Source: Mycolicibacterium peregrinum (lineage in GTDB: Bacteria > Actinomycetota > Actinomycetes > Mycobacteriales > Mycobacteriaceae). From it: a stretch of 64,000 bases of DNA. Location of the stretch: positions 248,001 to 312,000 of the forward strand of contig NZ_LQPP01000043.1 in assembly GCF_002102345.1 (NCBI RefSeq), written 5' to 3'. The translations under genes and the position numbers were made by a program. The notes below the pieces were generated by a model. That model was not told the DNA's origin. It worked only from the letters and a program-made list of their open reading frames with translations, and did no database searches. Numbering within the stretch: position 1 is the stretch's first letter; every line of letters begins with the position of its first letter. Shown here in pieces: positions 32,817 through 41,743 of this stretch.

Positions 32817-34752
32817 ACTTGGCGGTGAGCCCGGCCCGGGCCAGCCGGGCTTGCTCGGCGCGCACCACCTCGTCCTGATGCGGGGGAGTCTGGTCGGGAT
32901 GTTGCGCGAGACGGCGGATCGGCTCGTCGACCGTGCCCCTGGCCAACAGGCGGTAGACCCGCACGGTGTGCAGTTCGCTGAGCCGCTGGGTACGTCCGAT
33001 CACCTGCCGTTCCGTGCGCGGCTGCCACTGAGGTTCGGCGACGATGAATACCGCCGGGGCGTTCAGTCGGCGCAGGTCCAGCTTGCCGGCACCCATGTGG
33101 GCGAGCAGGGTCGCCGGGCCGCGGTCGGTGGCGAATGCGTCGATGACGGCCTGCTGATCGGGCACTGACGCATCGACGGTTCCGAAGATATTGCCCGGCA
33201 ATGTTTTCCGAATCACCTCGAGCACGGCGGGGAAGTGGGAGAACACCACCACCCTGGCTCCGTTGATGTGGGCCTCGTTGGTGAGTTCGACGAGCCGGTC
33301 CAGCTTGGCGCCCGGCGTCGGCGAACCGGAGGGCCAGGCACCCTGCCGGATCGCGCTGAAGTTGCCGCTGGTGACGGCCTGGCGGTAGCGCTCGCGGTCC
33401 GGTCGAGTGAGCCGCACCCATTCCTCGGTGGCGATCCGCGCCGGCAGCTCGTCGACCACGTCGCGGTAGTCGCGTCGCAGGTACACCCGGTCCACTGCAC
33501 GGCGGAATGCGATCGATCCGCGGTCGCCCGCGTTGGGTGCCACCTTGCCCGCGACGTCGGGCTGCAGGAAGTCGGCGAGGTGGCGAAAACCGCCGATCCG
33601 CTGGTGCATCGGCACGCCGGACAAGAACAGCACGCGGTTGTCGGAAGTCAACACGTTGCGGACGGCGCGGGCCCGGTCCGATTTCGGGTCACGCAGCAGG
33701 TGCGCCTCGTCGACGATGACCAGGCCGGGCCGTTCGGGCAGTTTGATGCGCTGCAGGGTGTCGTAGGAGACGATGGCCACCCCGCCGGAAGTCTTCCAAT
33801 TCTCGAGGCGCGCATCGCGTTCGCTGCCGCGGATCTCGACCGGCCGCAACACGGTGTGCTTGGCTGTTTCTGCGGCCCAATGGATTCCGGTGTTGGGCTG
33901 GCAGATCACCAGGGTTTGACGCAGCTGCTGGGTGGCAGCCAGGTGCGCGGCGACGGCGAGCGCCTGCAGGGTTTTGCCGAGGCCCAGGTCGTCGCACAGC
34001 AGAACCCGCTCGCGCGCCACCGCGTAGCGGGCGCCGAACTCCTGGTACCCGCGCAACTCGGTCCGCAGTAGGGAACGGTACAGCACGGTCTGTTCGACCT
34101 GCGCGGCCACCTCTGCCCCGACAAAACCCTGGGCGGCGTCAACATCTGTTGTCCCGGAGGCGAATTCGCTCAGCAGCTGGTCGATCGGGCGGGGGTCGGC
34201 ATGGTAGGGGGCCCACGGGTCACCCTGGGAGTGGTGGGCTTCCTCGATCCGGTCGAGTAGCTCTGCGACTGATTCCCGCAACTGATCGGAGGCGGTGTGG
34301 CTGCGCAGCCGAGGCATCAGCCGGCGCAACTGTTTGACCGGTGCATCGGCGTGAGCGAGCGTCAACAGTGAGGTCAACAGCTCGGTGTCTTCTTTGCGCA
34401 GCCGCAGCCGCGGCCGCGTGGTGGTGCGGAGGTGGTCGGCCATGGCCTGCGCCGCCGCCTGGACGGATTGGGCAGCCTCGATGTCGACACCGGGCACCTG
34501 GGTCAACACCCGGGCCGGCACGGTGTGGATGTCGGCGACTGTCCGGTACTCGGAGTTGGCCAGCCCGCCGAGGCGGGCGCCGCGAGCCAGATATGGGCGC
34601 AGGTGCTCCAGCGGCGCGGCCTGCAGCGTCCGGGTGACCAGCTCGTCGGTGCCCGCATGGATACGGTCGGCGATGTCGGCACGAAGTTTGCCGATTCCGG
34701 CGAGCGCGGCATCGGCATGGCGGATCAGCTCGGCGGGGTCGGCGCTGTCCAT
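32800..34752 (-). CDS. SNF2-family helicase with helix-hairpin-helix-like N-terminal region
   Basis: A 650-residue superfamily 2 ATPase. Motif I CDDLGLGKT, motif II VDEAH, motif III LSGVPMHQR and motif VI QVIGRTQRLSE show a SNF2/RapA-type double-RecA engine. The N-terminal 200 residues are helical and contain a helix-hairpin-helix-like segment (TVADIHTVPARVLTQVPGVD), suggesting DNA binding. Such proteins move along or remodel DNA or displace proteins. No methylase or nuclease partner adjoins it, so it is not an obvious restriction or defence component. About 320 bp with palindromes lie upstream. Confidence 0.85.
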   Translation of the reverse strand: MDSADPAELIRHADAALAGIGKLRADIADRIHAGTDELVTRTLQAAPLEHLRPYLARGARLGGLANSEYRTVADIHTVPARVLTQVPGVDIEAAQSVQAAAQAMADHLRTTTRPRLRLRKEDTELLTSLLTLAHADAPVKQLRRLMPRLRSHTASDQLRESVAELLDRIEEAHHSQGDPWAPYHADPRPIDQLLSEFASGTTDVDAAQGFVGAEVAAQVEQTVLYRSLLRTELRGYQEFGARYAVARERVLLCDDLGLGKTLQALAVAAHLAATQQLRQTLVICQPNTGIHWAAETAKHTVLRPVEIRGSERDARLENWKTSGGVAIVSYDTLQRIKLPERPGLVIVDEAHLLRDPKSDRARAVRNVLTSDNRVLFLSGVPMHQRIGGFRHLADFLQPDVAGKVAPNAGDRGSIAFRRAVDRVYLRRDYRDVVDELPARIATEEWVRLTRPDRERYRQAVTSGNFSAIRQGAWPSGSPTPGAKLDRLVELTNEAHINGARVVVFSHFPAVLEVIRKTLPGNIFGTVDASVPDQQAVIDAFATDRGPATLLAHMGAGKLDLRRLNAPAVFIVAEPQWQPRTERQVIGRTQRLSELHTVRVYRLLARGTVDEPIRRLAQHPDQTPPHQDEVVRAEQARLARAGLTAKFSGNG

Positions 34753-34852
34753 GACAAATCATCATTGCACTGTCGGGCGGTGGCGGGGTGCGCGTATTTG
34801 TCTGATCGGTCGGACTTCGCAGGCGGGGGCCTCACCAGTCTCACCCGTCCAG

Positions 34853-35019
34853 TGCCCGCCTATCCGCGACACTGTCGCTGATAGCTGGGCAATTCGAATT
34901 CCGTTGCGTACGAGGCCGATGCACATTGGAGTGACGCAAGGTCACATCGCGCACGTGACCAATGGTGCTCACGATATGCATGTGGCGATTGTCGCTGAGT
35001 TGTCGCTGATAGGCGGGCA
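34853..35019. repeat. Nested palindromic elements in a gene-free gap
   Basis: 34853-34891 is a symmetrical 39-base interrupted palindrome (TGCCC..CTATC.GCGACA.TGTCGC.GATAG..GGGCA, centre 34872). Its right half recurs at 35001-35019 (17 of 19 matches), and part again at 34989-34998. Between them GTGAC (34932-34936), GTCAC (34941-34945) and GTGAC (34955-34959) could form two mutually exclusive hairpins. The gap 34753-35075 has no gene; it separates the end of the membrane-kinase gene from the helicase start. Confidence 0.6.
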
Positions 35020-35075
35020 GGTCTGTATGTAGCCGGCCGACGCGACACGCCCACCACGACACACCGACAGGCGCG

Positions 35076-37451
35076 TCAGATCATCTCGTTCTTCGTCAGC
35101 CAGCGCATCACGGGCCAACCGATGAACACCGGAAGCCAGCAGGTCAGCACCCGGTAGAGCAGCACTGCGGGCACGGCGATCGCAGCGGGCACGCCGAACG
35201 CCGCCAGACCACCGATCAGGGCTGCCTCGACGGCGCCCACGCCGCCCGGGGTGGGCGCTGCCGAGGCCAGGGTGCCGCCGACCATGGTCACCACCGTGAC
35301 GGTGACGAACGAGGTGGTTCCGCCGAATGCCTCGACGCTGGCCCAAAGCGCCAGGGCTGCACCGAGAGTCGTACCCGCCGCGCCCAACACGATGAGTGCG
35401 AGCCGTTGCGGTTCGCGGGCCAGTTTGACCAGGTCGGCGGTGACCTCTTCGAGCTTGGGCCGCACCGAGGACGCCAGCCAGCGCCGCAGTTTGGGGACCG
35501 CCAGAAATGCGCCGATGAGTCCGAGGGCCAACCCCGCGATCAGGTACAGGATCGTGGAACTCGGGACGAAGTGCGACAGGTCGGCAGAGGCTCCGGCCGC
35601 CGTGCTGAACAGGATCAGCAGGAAGATGTGCACGATCACCTGCACCGACTGCTGCAAGGCGACCGCGGCGGTGGCGCGCGCCGTGCTCAGGCCGCCCTTC
35701 TGCAGGAACCGGGTGCTCAGGGCGAGGCCACCGACACCCGCGGGCGTGGTGGTGGCGGCAAAGGTGTTGGCCACCTGCATGATCGACAGATTGCGGAAGC
35801 TCACCAGCCCGTCGGCGCACGCCCACAGCGCGGCCGCCGCACCCACATAGGTCAGCGCCGAGACGGTCAGCCCGAGCAGGGCCCACGCCCAGTTGACGGT
35901 GCGCAGTTCGGAGAAGAACGTCGGCACGGTACTGATGAACGGGTAGGCCACATAGACCAGGGCGCCCAACAACACCAGCTGGATCACCTGGGTTCGGGTG
36001 AACCGCGTGATGGTCTCGGTCTGGATCTGGTCCGCACCGGTCTGGCGTTTCACCTCGTCGCGCGCGGCGGCCATGATGGCCTTGGCGTCGGGAACGGCAT
36101 CGCGGACCCGCGACGGCACGGCTGCTTTGGTCAGCCGCCGCGACGCCGTCAGCACGGCGTCGCGACCGAACGCGTCGATCGCCGCGGCCACCGCGGACTG
36201 CGGGTCGTACAGCGCCGTGGTGGTGACGAGTAGTTGGGCGATATCGGACTGCAATTGGGCGTCGGTGGCGCCGTATTCGGCGCTGCCGAACCCACCGAAC
36301 AGCACGGCGCTGTCGTCGACAGTGATCTCCTTGCTGCGCAGGTCGCCGTGGGAGATCTGGTGGTCGTGCAAGGTGCGCAGTGCGTTCCACACCCGCCCGA
36401 CGGTGGTCTCGTCGGTGCACTGGTCTAGCGGGATACCGCGTTTGCGGTTGTGCGCGTACAGGGTCCAGCCGCGGTCGAGCGCGGCCACCGACATGGTCGA
36501 GGTGCTGGCCAACCCCAGGTCGCCGATCGCGATGGCCATCAGGGCCCGGTGCTCGACGGCGCGGCGCATCGAGGTCTGCAGGGGTGCGGTCTCGTTGGAG
36601 CGCAGGCGCAGCTTGCGCCACACCTGCCGTACGGCGCCGCCGCTCTGTTGGTTGGGGCCGTAGAGCTCGATGACGGCACTGGAGTCGGGATCCTGGGAGG
36701 CCGCGTCGAGCATCAGGGGTCCGGCGCCGGCCGGGCGCACCACGGTGAAGGCGGAGACGACGAAGCCCCGTCGGGCCAGCGCACGCACCGCACCGTCGAG
36801 CGGGACTTCCAGGGCGGGCGTGCCGACGATCCACACCACCAGGGCACCGACGAACCAGCCCGCGGCCAGACCCAGCAGAGAGCGGGCCGGCACCACGGCG
36901 CTGACCACGAGGTGGATGGGCACGAATGCCAGCAGCAGCGTCCACCACCAGCGCCGCAGCCGACGCGACAGCCACGGCCCGGACACCGTGAGCACCGCGG
37001 CGAGCATGCCGATCCACCGCGGGTCGTCGAGGAACTGCGACAGCTGCGAGTCGAGCCGGTCGGACAGGTCGAAATGCCACCTAGGGGCGGCGATGCCGTT
37101 GGCGGTGATCGACAGCGACAGCATGGTGATCAGCGCCGCGGCCGCGTAGGCGCCCAACAACTTCCATTGCCGCCCCAGGATCAGGCTGACCAGGATCACG
37201 AATGGCAGGGCCAGGATGGCGATGCCGTAGGCCAGGTAGACCAGATTGGACTGGGTGGGGGTCAGCACGCCGACGATCTCGGAGATCGACTTTTCCAGCG
37301 CCACCCATTCGTAGCGGGTGATCAGTGAGCTGGTGATGACGGTGGCCAGGAAGATCGCGGCCAGTGTCAGACGCAGGATGTCGTTGGTGCGACGGGTCGG
37401 CGGTTGCAGGAGGCTGCCGGTGACGGTGATGTCCCGTCCGTCAACGCGCAT
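35076..37451 (-). CDS. LPG-synthase-type (UPF0104) membrane protein with embedded degenerate kinase domain
   Basis: A 791-residue protein. The N-terminal 220 residues hold about five transmembrane helices. The middle (about 250-470) looks like a protein-kinase fold with HGDLRSKEI as catalytic loop, lacking the usual Asn, and GGFGSAEYG in place of DFG. The C-terminal 310 residues are an eight-helix lysylphosphatidylglycerol-synthase transmembrane (UPF0104) domain with TTPAGVGGLALS and SAAPTPGGVGAVE. ATG at 37451 follows AAGGGGG. It is divergent from a Ser/Thr kinase gene 248 bp away. A membrane lipid flippase or regulator function is plausible. Confidence 0.82.
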   Translation of the reverse strand: MRVDGRDITVTGSLLQPPTRRTNDILRLTLAAIFLATVITSSLITRYEWVALEKSISEIVGVLTPTQSNLVYLAYGIAILALPFVILVSLILGRQWKLLGAYAAAALITMLSLSITANGIAAPRWHFDLSDRLDSQLSQFLDDPRWIGMLAAVLTVSGPWLSRRLRRWWWTLLLAFVPIHLVVSAVVPARSLLGLAAGWFVGALVVWIVGTPALEVPLDGAVRALARRGFVVSAFTVVRPAGAGPLMLDAASQDPDSSAVIELYGPNQQSGGAVRQVWRKLRLRSNETAPLQTSMRRAVEHRALMAIAIGDLGLASTSTMSVAALDRGWTLYAHNRKRGIPLDQCTDETTVGRVWNALRTLHDHQISHGDLRSKEITVDDSAVLFGGFGSAEYGATDAQLQSDIAQLLVTTTALYDPQSAVAAAIDAFGRDAVLTASRRLTKAAVPSRVRDAVPDAKAIMAAARDEVKRQTGADQIQTETITRFTRTQVIQLVLLGALVYVAYPFISTVPTFFSELRTVNWAWALLGLTVSALTYVGAAAALWACADGLVSFRNLSIMQVANTFAATTTPAGVGGLALSTRFLQKGGLSTARATAAVALQQSVQVIVHIFLLILFSTAAGASADLSHFVPSSTILYLIAGLALGLIGAFLAVPKLRRWLASSVRPKLEEVTADLVKLAREPQRLALIVLGAAGTTLGAALALWASVEAFGGTTSFVTVTVVTMVGGTLASAAPTPGGVGAVEAALIGGLAAFGVPAAIAVPAVLLYRVLTCWLPVFIGWPVMRWLTKNEMI

Positions 37452-37698
37452 GTTCCCCCTTCCCTGCCCGTTATCGAGACGCGCTATCAGAGCCCGCGAC
37501 CAAGGTAGCGGGATCGGATGCCGATATCGGCATTTGATGGTCATCTGGACCGTTACGAATTCACATCGTTCTCATCTGTCACCGCAGGCGACAATTTTTG
37601 CTCGCCGGATGTGATCTAGAGCGACGCATGCGGCAAACGTGATGTAACTTCGATCGACATGCCGACGCCGAATTGGCCGGTCCGGAGGAGTTGAACGG

Positions 37699-39498
37699 GT
37701 GGATTCGACCCCATTCGGGCACTATCAGCTGCAGAAGCTGATCGGTCGGGGCGGAATGGGCGAGGTTTACCGGGCCTACGATTCCGACACCGACCGCATC
37801 GTCGCGCTCAAGGTTCTGCCGCCGCACCTGGCGCAGGATTCGACGTTCCAGGAACGGTTCCGCCGCGAGTCGCACGCCGCGGCGGGGGTGAGCAATCCGC
37901 ATGTGGTGCCCATCCACGGTTACGGCGAGATCGAGGGGCGGCTCTATCTGGACATGCGGCTCATCGAGGGCCGCAACCTCGGCGCCATGCTGACCAAGAC
38001 GGGCAAGCCGCTGGACCCGGCGTTCGTGGTCGGCATGGTCGAGCAGGTGGCCGAGGCGCTTGACGGGGCGCATGCGGCCGGGCTGATCCATCGGGACGTC
38101 AAGCCGTCGAACATCCTGATCGCTGACAACGACTTCGTGTACCTGATCGATTTCGGGCTGGCCCGTACCGCGGGCGATTCGGGCATGACCACCGCCGGCA
38201 GCACGCTGGGCACGTTGGCCTACATGGCGCCGGAGCGGTTCGACGGCGGCAAGGTCGATCTGCGTTCGGACGTCTACGCATTGGCGTGCGTGCTCTACGA
38301 ATGCCTCACCGGGGAACGGCCCTATCCGTCCGACAGCCTCGAGCAGCAGATCGCCGGGCACATGGTGTCGCCGGCGCCGCGGGCGTCGGAGAAGGATCCG
38401 CGGCTGGCGGCGTTCGACGAGGTGATCGCCAAGGGCATGGCCAAGAAGCCGTCCAAGCGCTATCAGAGTGCCGGGGCGCTGGCGGCGGCGGCACGGGTCG
38501 CGCTGCAGGTGCCGGTGCGCACCACCGGGCGGTCGGGTCGCCATTCGGCGCAACGGGTTCCGACCCGGGTCCGGTTGTCGAAGAAGGTGGCCGCGATCGC
38601 CGGTGCGACGGTTCTGGTGGCCGCGCTGTGCGCGGTGGGGGTGTGGCAGCTGCGCGATGACGGTCCGGATCGTGTCGCCAATACGGTCGGGTCAGCCGGA
38701 TCCGGTCCGGTGCAGGCGCCGACCGGTGCGGTCGACGAGGTCGCGAAGACCGTGCCGTCGGGCATCCGTGACTCCGGCCGATTGGTGGTCGGGGTGAACG
38801 TGCCCTACGCGCCCAACGAGTTCAAGAATTCGAGCGGCGAGATCGTCGGGTTCGACATCGACCTGATGAAGGCAGTGACCCGCACGATGGGGCTGGTGCC
38901 TGACTTCCGCGAGACCGGTTTCGAGGGGATCCTGCCGTCGGTGCAGGACGGCAATTTCAACGTCGGCATGTCGTCCATGACCGACACCGCCGAGCGCGAG
39001 GAACAGGCCGACTTCGTCACCTACTTCGAGGCGGGCACGCTGTGGGCGCGACGGCCCGGCTCGTCGGCGGACCCGGGTTCGCCGTGCGGACTGCGAGTTG
39101 GCGTGGCATACAGCACGATTCAGGACACTCAGGAGATCCCGGCCAAATCGGACGCCTGTGTGGCCGCCGGGTTGCCGCCCATCGAGAAAGTGGTCCGCAC
39201 CCATCAGGACGAGGTGACCGCCGCGCTGATCGCCGGTGAGGCGGACGCCATGACCGCCGATTCCCCCGTCACGGGGTTCGCGATCAAGCTGAGCGGCGGC
39301 GCGTTGGAGCCGGCCGGGGAGGTGTTCGACTCGGCGCCCTACGGCTGGCCGGTGGCCAAGGGTTCGGGTCTGGCCGAGTCGTTGCGGCTGGCGCTGGAGC
39401 ACGTGATGAACACCGGCGAATACCGCACGATCGCCACGATGTGGGGTGTGGAGAAGGGCATGATCACCCAGCCGGTGATCAACGGGGCTGCCCCGTAA
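37699..39498 (+). CDS. Transmembrane Ser/Thr protein kinase with extracellular solute-binding domain
   Basis: A 599-residue receptor-like kinase. Residues 9-270: PknB-type kinase with GRGGMGEV, Lys38, HRDVKPSN (Asp133), DFG (Asp151) and APE. Residues 297-317: one transmembrane helix. Residues about 350-590: a complete SBP_bac_3 amino-acid-binding domain (RLVVGVNVPYAPNEF, GFDIDLMKAV) with two Cys. The fusion suggests that an extracellular amino acid or similar ligand directly controls phosphorylation. GTG at 37699 follows GGAGGAG by eight bases. The membrane degenerate-kinase gene is divergent; a PknH-sensor lipoprotein gene is convergent. Confidence 0.92.
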   Translation: MDSTPFGHYQLQKLIGRGGMGEVYRAYDSDTDRIVALKVLPPHLAQDSTFQERFRRESHAAAGVSNPHVVPIHGYGEIEGRLYLDMRLIEGRNLGAMLTKTGKPLDPAFVVGMVEQVAEALDGAHAAGLIHRDVKPSNILIADNDFVYLIDFGLARTAGDSGMTTAGSTLGTLAYMAPERFDGGKVDLRSDVYALACVLYECLTGERPYPSDSLEQQIAGHMVSPAPRASEKDPRLAAFDEVIAKGMAKKPSKRYQSAGALAAAARVALQVPVRTTGRSGRHSAQRVPTRVRLSKKVAAIAGATVLVAALCAVGVWQLRDDGPDRVANTVGSAGSGPVQAPTGAVDEVAKTVPSGIRDSGRLVVGVNVPYAPNEFKNSSGEIVGFDIDLMKAVTRTMGLVPDFRETGFEGILPSVQDGNFNVGMSSMTDTAEREEQADFVTYFEAGTLWARRPGSSADPGSPCGLRVGVAYSTIQDTQEIPAKSDACVAAGLPPIEKVVRTHQDEVTAALIAGEADAMTADSPVTGFAIKLSGGALEPAGEVFDSAPYGWPVAKGSGLAESLRLALEHVMNTGEYRTIATMWGVEKGMITQPVINGAAP

Positions 39499-39511
39499 GC
39501 ATTTTCCGTCC

Positions 39512-40192
39512 TCAGACCGCGTTGCGTCCGGCGATGGCCTTCGCCAGCTGCACCACCTGGTTGTCGGTGAGGTTGGTCCCGGTGATCCGGACGTCGACCA
39601 CTAGGTTGTCCACGGCCAGGATCGCGCGTCGGCTGCCCTGCTCCGGGCTGAACGGGGACTGCTCGTTCGTGACGTCGATCTCGTCGACGACACTCGGGTT
39701 TCCGAGCACGTAGGTGCTGGGCCGACGGTTGTCGTCGTAGCTGATCTTGAGGCTGTCCCCGGCGCACTGCCGCCATGTGTCCACGGTGCGGGTGACGAGT
39801 GTCCGTGCGGCCGTGGGGGTATCGAACGCCGTCACGGCCTGATCGACCTCGAGGTCGTCGCCCTCGTCGGCAAACAGGGACTCGCGGAACTGCTGGAATC
39901 CGCTGTCACGGTAGACCTCGTCCATCGCGTTGCCGATCACGGCCAGACACACCGGGCGCGACGCGTGCTCGTCGGCGTCCAGCCGGGCGGGCTGGCGCAG
40001 CGCCGTCTTGGGGTGCAGGTCGGAGGTGGCCAGGATGGTGTTGAGTTCCGATTCGCTGGCCAGCATGCTGCCCAGGACGTCGACCTGTGAGCCGGTGTCG
40101 TCCTCGGTTGGCTTGGTGCCGCATCCGGTGAGCGCGGAACCGGCCAGCGCAATGGCCACGATGGCCGGTACGGCCGCCCGCTTCACGTCCAT
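39512..40192 (-). CDS. PknH-sensor-like lipoprotein, copy 1
   Basis: A 226-residue lipoprotein (lipobox ALTGCG, Cys about residue 24) with the PknH-like extracellular sensor domain: VDVLGSMLASESELN, VCLAVIGNAMDEVY and a Cys in WRQCAG, ending VVQLAKAIAGRNAV. In M. tuberculosis this domain is the outer part of PknH and also occurs in lipoproteins. ATG at 40192 follows AAGGGG. A paralogue lies at 42524-43189 with a related promoter. The ligand is unknown. Confidence 0.85.
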   Translation of the reverse strand: MDVKRAAVPAIVAIALAGSALTGCGTKPTEDDTGSQVDVLGSMLASESELNTILATSDLHPKTALRQPARLDADEHASRPVCLAVIGNAMDEVYRDSGFQQFRESLFADEGDDLEVDQAVTAFDTPTAARTLVTRTVDTWRQCAGDSLKISYDDNRRPSTYVLGNPSVVDEIDVTNEQSPFSPEQGSRRAILAVDNLVVDVRITGTNLTDNQVVQLAKAIAGRNAV

Positions 40193-40210
40193 CTGACCCC
40201 CCTTGATCGT

Positions 40211-40227
40211 GTTTGCTGATCGTAAAC
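40211..40227 (-). promoter_or_regulatory. Promoter element shared by the two PknH-sensor lipoprotein genes
   Basis: The 17-bp GTTTGCTGATCGTAAAC (plus strand) contains, on the minus strand, a -10-like TACGAT. The same element at 43208-43224 before the paralogue matches at 15 of 17 positions and lies at the same distance from its start codon. Confidence 0.5.
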
Positions 40228-40443
40228 GGTCAGAGGGGTCCGGTGCAGCGCCCCGGCGTTGCTGCGGCATCTGTAGGCACACCGGTCTCAGCAGCACCAC
40301 GAACGTTGGCCTTTCGCGGCGCGCCTGCGCTCGCGTCTCGTGCCCCACCTCGTGCTGTGGCAGGGATCCGCATCCGCCTCTAGGCTGGGGGCACTCACCC
40401 AGGTGGCCCGGACCATGCCGCCGTACACAGACGGACCGGGAAA

Positions 40444-41547
40444 CTGACTATCAGCCATATCGCGGCATATGCGAAGTTGAGCTGCGCGGACATCGACGCC
40501 ATCGCGGCCGAGCTCGATACCATCCGCAGCGACGTCGAGGAGTCTCTCGGTGCGCGGGATGCCGCCTATATTCGACGCACCATCGTGTTCCAGCGGGCTC
40601 TCGAGGTGGCCGGACGGCTACTGATCGCAGGCAGCCGGTCAAAGGCCGGCCTGCTTGCCGGGACGGTGACGCTGGCTTATGCGAAATCCGTCGAGAACAT
40701 GGAAATCGGGCACAACGTCGGCCATGGCCAGTGGGATTGGATGAACGATCCCGAGATCCACTCCAGCACCTGGGAGTGGGACATGGTGGGCCCGTCGGCG
40801 CAGTGGCGGTATTCGCACAATTACCACCATCATGTGTTCAGCAACGTGCTGGGCGTGGACGATGACCTCGGCTTCGGCATCCTCCGGATGAGCCGCGACC
40901 AGCAGTGGGAACCTCAACACCTGGTGCAGCCTTTGCGAAATGTGCTGTTGGCGTTCATTTTCGAGTGGGGGATAGCCCTGCACGACTTCTACTCCGCCAG
41001 GGATCGGGCAACTACCCAAGACGGCAAGGCAGCCGCACGACAGGTGTTGCACGCCAAGGTCGGGCGCCAGCTCGCCAAGGACTATGTGGTCCTGCCTGCG
41101 CTGAGCCTGCGGCGCTGGAGGCGGGCCCTGGTCGCGAATCTGGGTGCGAACGTGCTGCGCAATCTCTGGGCGTATCTGGTGATCTTCTGCGGGCATTTTC
41201 CCGACGGTGCCCAGCGGTTCAGCCCTGAAACGCTGCAAGAGGAGAGCCGCGGCGAGTGGTACCTACGGCAGATGCTGGGCGCGGCGAACTTCAAAGCCGG
41301 TCCGGTACTGGCATTTTCAAGTGGAAACCTGTGCTATCAGATCGAGCACCATTTGTTCCCGGACCTGCCCAGTAATCGCTTGCCGGAGATCAGCCTGCGG
41401 GTGCGCGCATTGTGCGAGAAGTACGACCTGCCCTACGCCAGTGGGTCCCTGGTCCGGCAGTATCTGCAGACACTGAGGACGATCTTCAAACTCGCACTGC
41501 CCAACGCGGGGTGGCGATCACTCTTCGGGGCGGCGCCACCCGTCTGA
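40444..41547 (+). CDS. Acyl-CoA desaturase, DesA3-like
   Basis: A membrane desaturase with the three His boxes HNVGHGQWDW, HNYHHHVFSN and QIEHHLFPDLP, and close similarity to mycobacterial DesA3 (stearoyl-CoA delta-9 desaturase), e.g. NDPEIHSSTWEWDM. The first usable start, TTG at 40477, would remove about 11 residues that still resemble the DesA3 N-terminus; that similarity reaches back to a CTG at 40444, and no ATG or GTG lies in frame nearby. I use 40444 as the likely coding limit; the start is uncertain. A -10-like TAGGCT is at 40381-40386. Confidence 0.85.
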   Translation: MTISHIAAYAKLSCADIDAIAAELDTIRSDVEESLGARDAAYIRRTIVFQRALEVAGRLLIAGSRSKAGLLAGTVTLAYAKSVENMEIGHNVGHGQWDWMNDPEIHSSTWEWDMVGPSAQWRYSHNYHHHVFSNVLGVDDDLGFGILRMSRDQQWEPQHLVQPLRNVLLAFIFEWGIALHDFYSARDRATTQDGKAAARQVLHAKVGRQLAKDYVVLPALSLRRWRRALVANLGANVLRNLWAYLVIFCGHFPDGAQRFSPETLQEESRGEWYLRQMLGAANFKAGPVLAFSSGNLCYQIEHHLFPDLPSNRLPEISLRVRALCEKYDLPYASGSLVRQYLQTLRTIFKLALPNAGWRSLFGAAPPV

Positions 41548-41689
41548 CCGGGATCCCGAAAAGGAACTTCACTTCTGCAGTCCCTGTGCCGTTGACGGTC
41601 GAACAGGGAGAAGCTGTCGATCAGCGGATGGTGCGCCCTGTACCCCCCAGTAGACGCCGTTATGGGAGCAGTGTCAACGTTCTTGGAGG

Positions 41690-41728
41690 AACCCTTTTAA
41701 TACATTGTGGTGCAATGTGTTTCGGGTT
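41690..41728. terminator. Bidirectional terminator between desaturase and GH25-like genes
   Basis: ACATTG (41702-41707) and CAATGT (41713-41718) form a stem with a five-base loop, flanked by complementary AACCC (41690-41694) and GGGTT (41724-41728) and T-rich sequence, between convergent genes. Confidence 0.55.
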
Positions 41729-41743
41729 TGCGGACTGTGCCGG

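Noticed and set aside
32800..34752. SNF2 helicase as part of a DISARM- or restriction-type defence island
   Set aside because: No methylase, nuclease or other defence gene is adjacent; neighbours are membrane and lipoprotein genes.
34969..37080. 703-codon minus-strand frame overlapping the membrane degenerate-kinase gene
   Set aside because: Arg/Gly/His-rich shadow of the true frame, which has transmembrane segments and conserved motifs.
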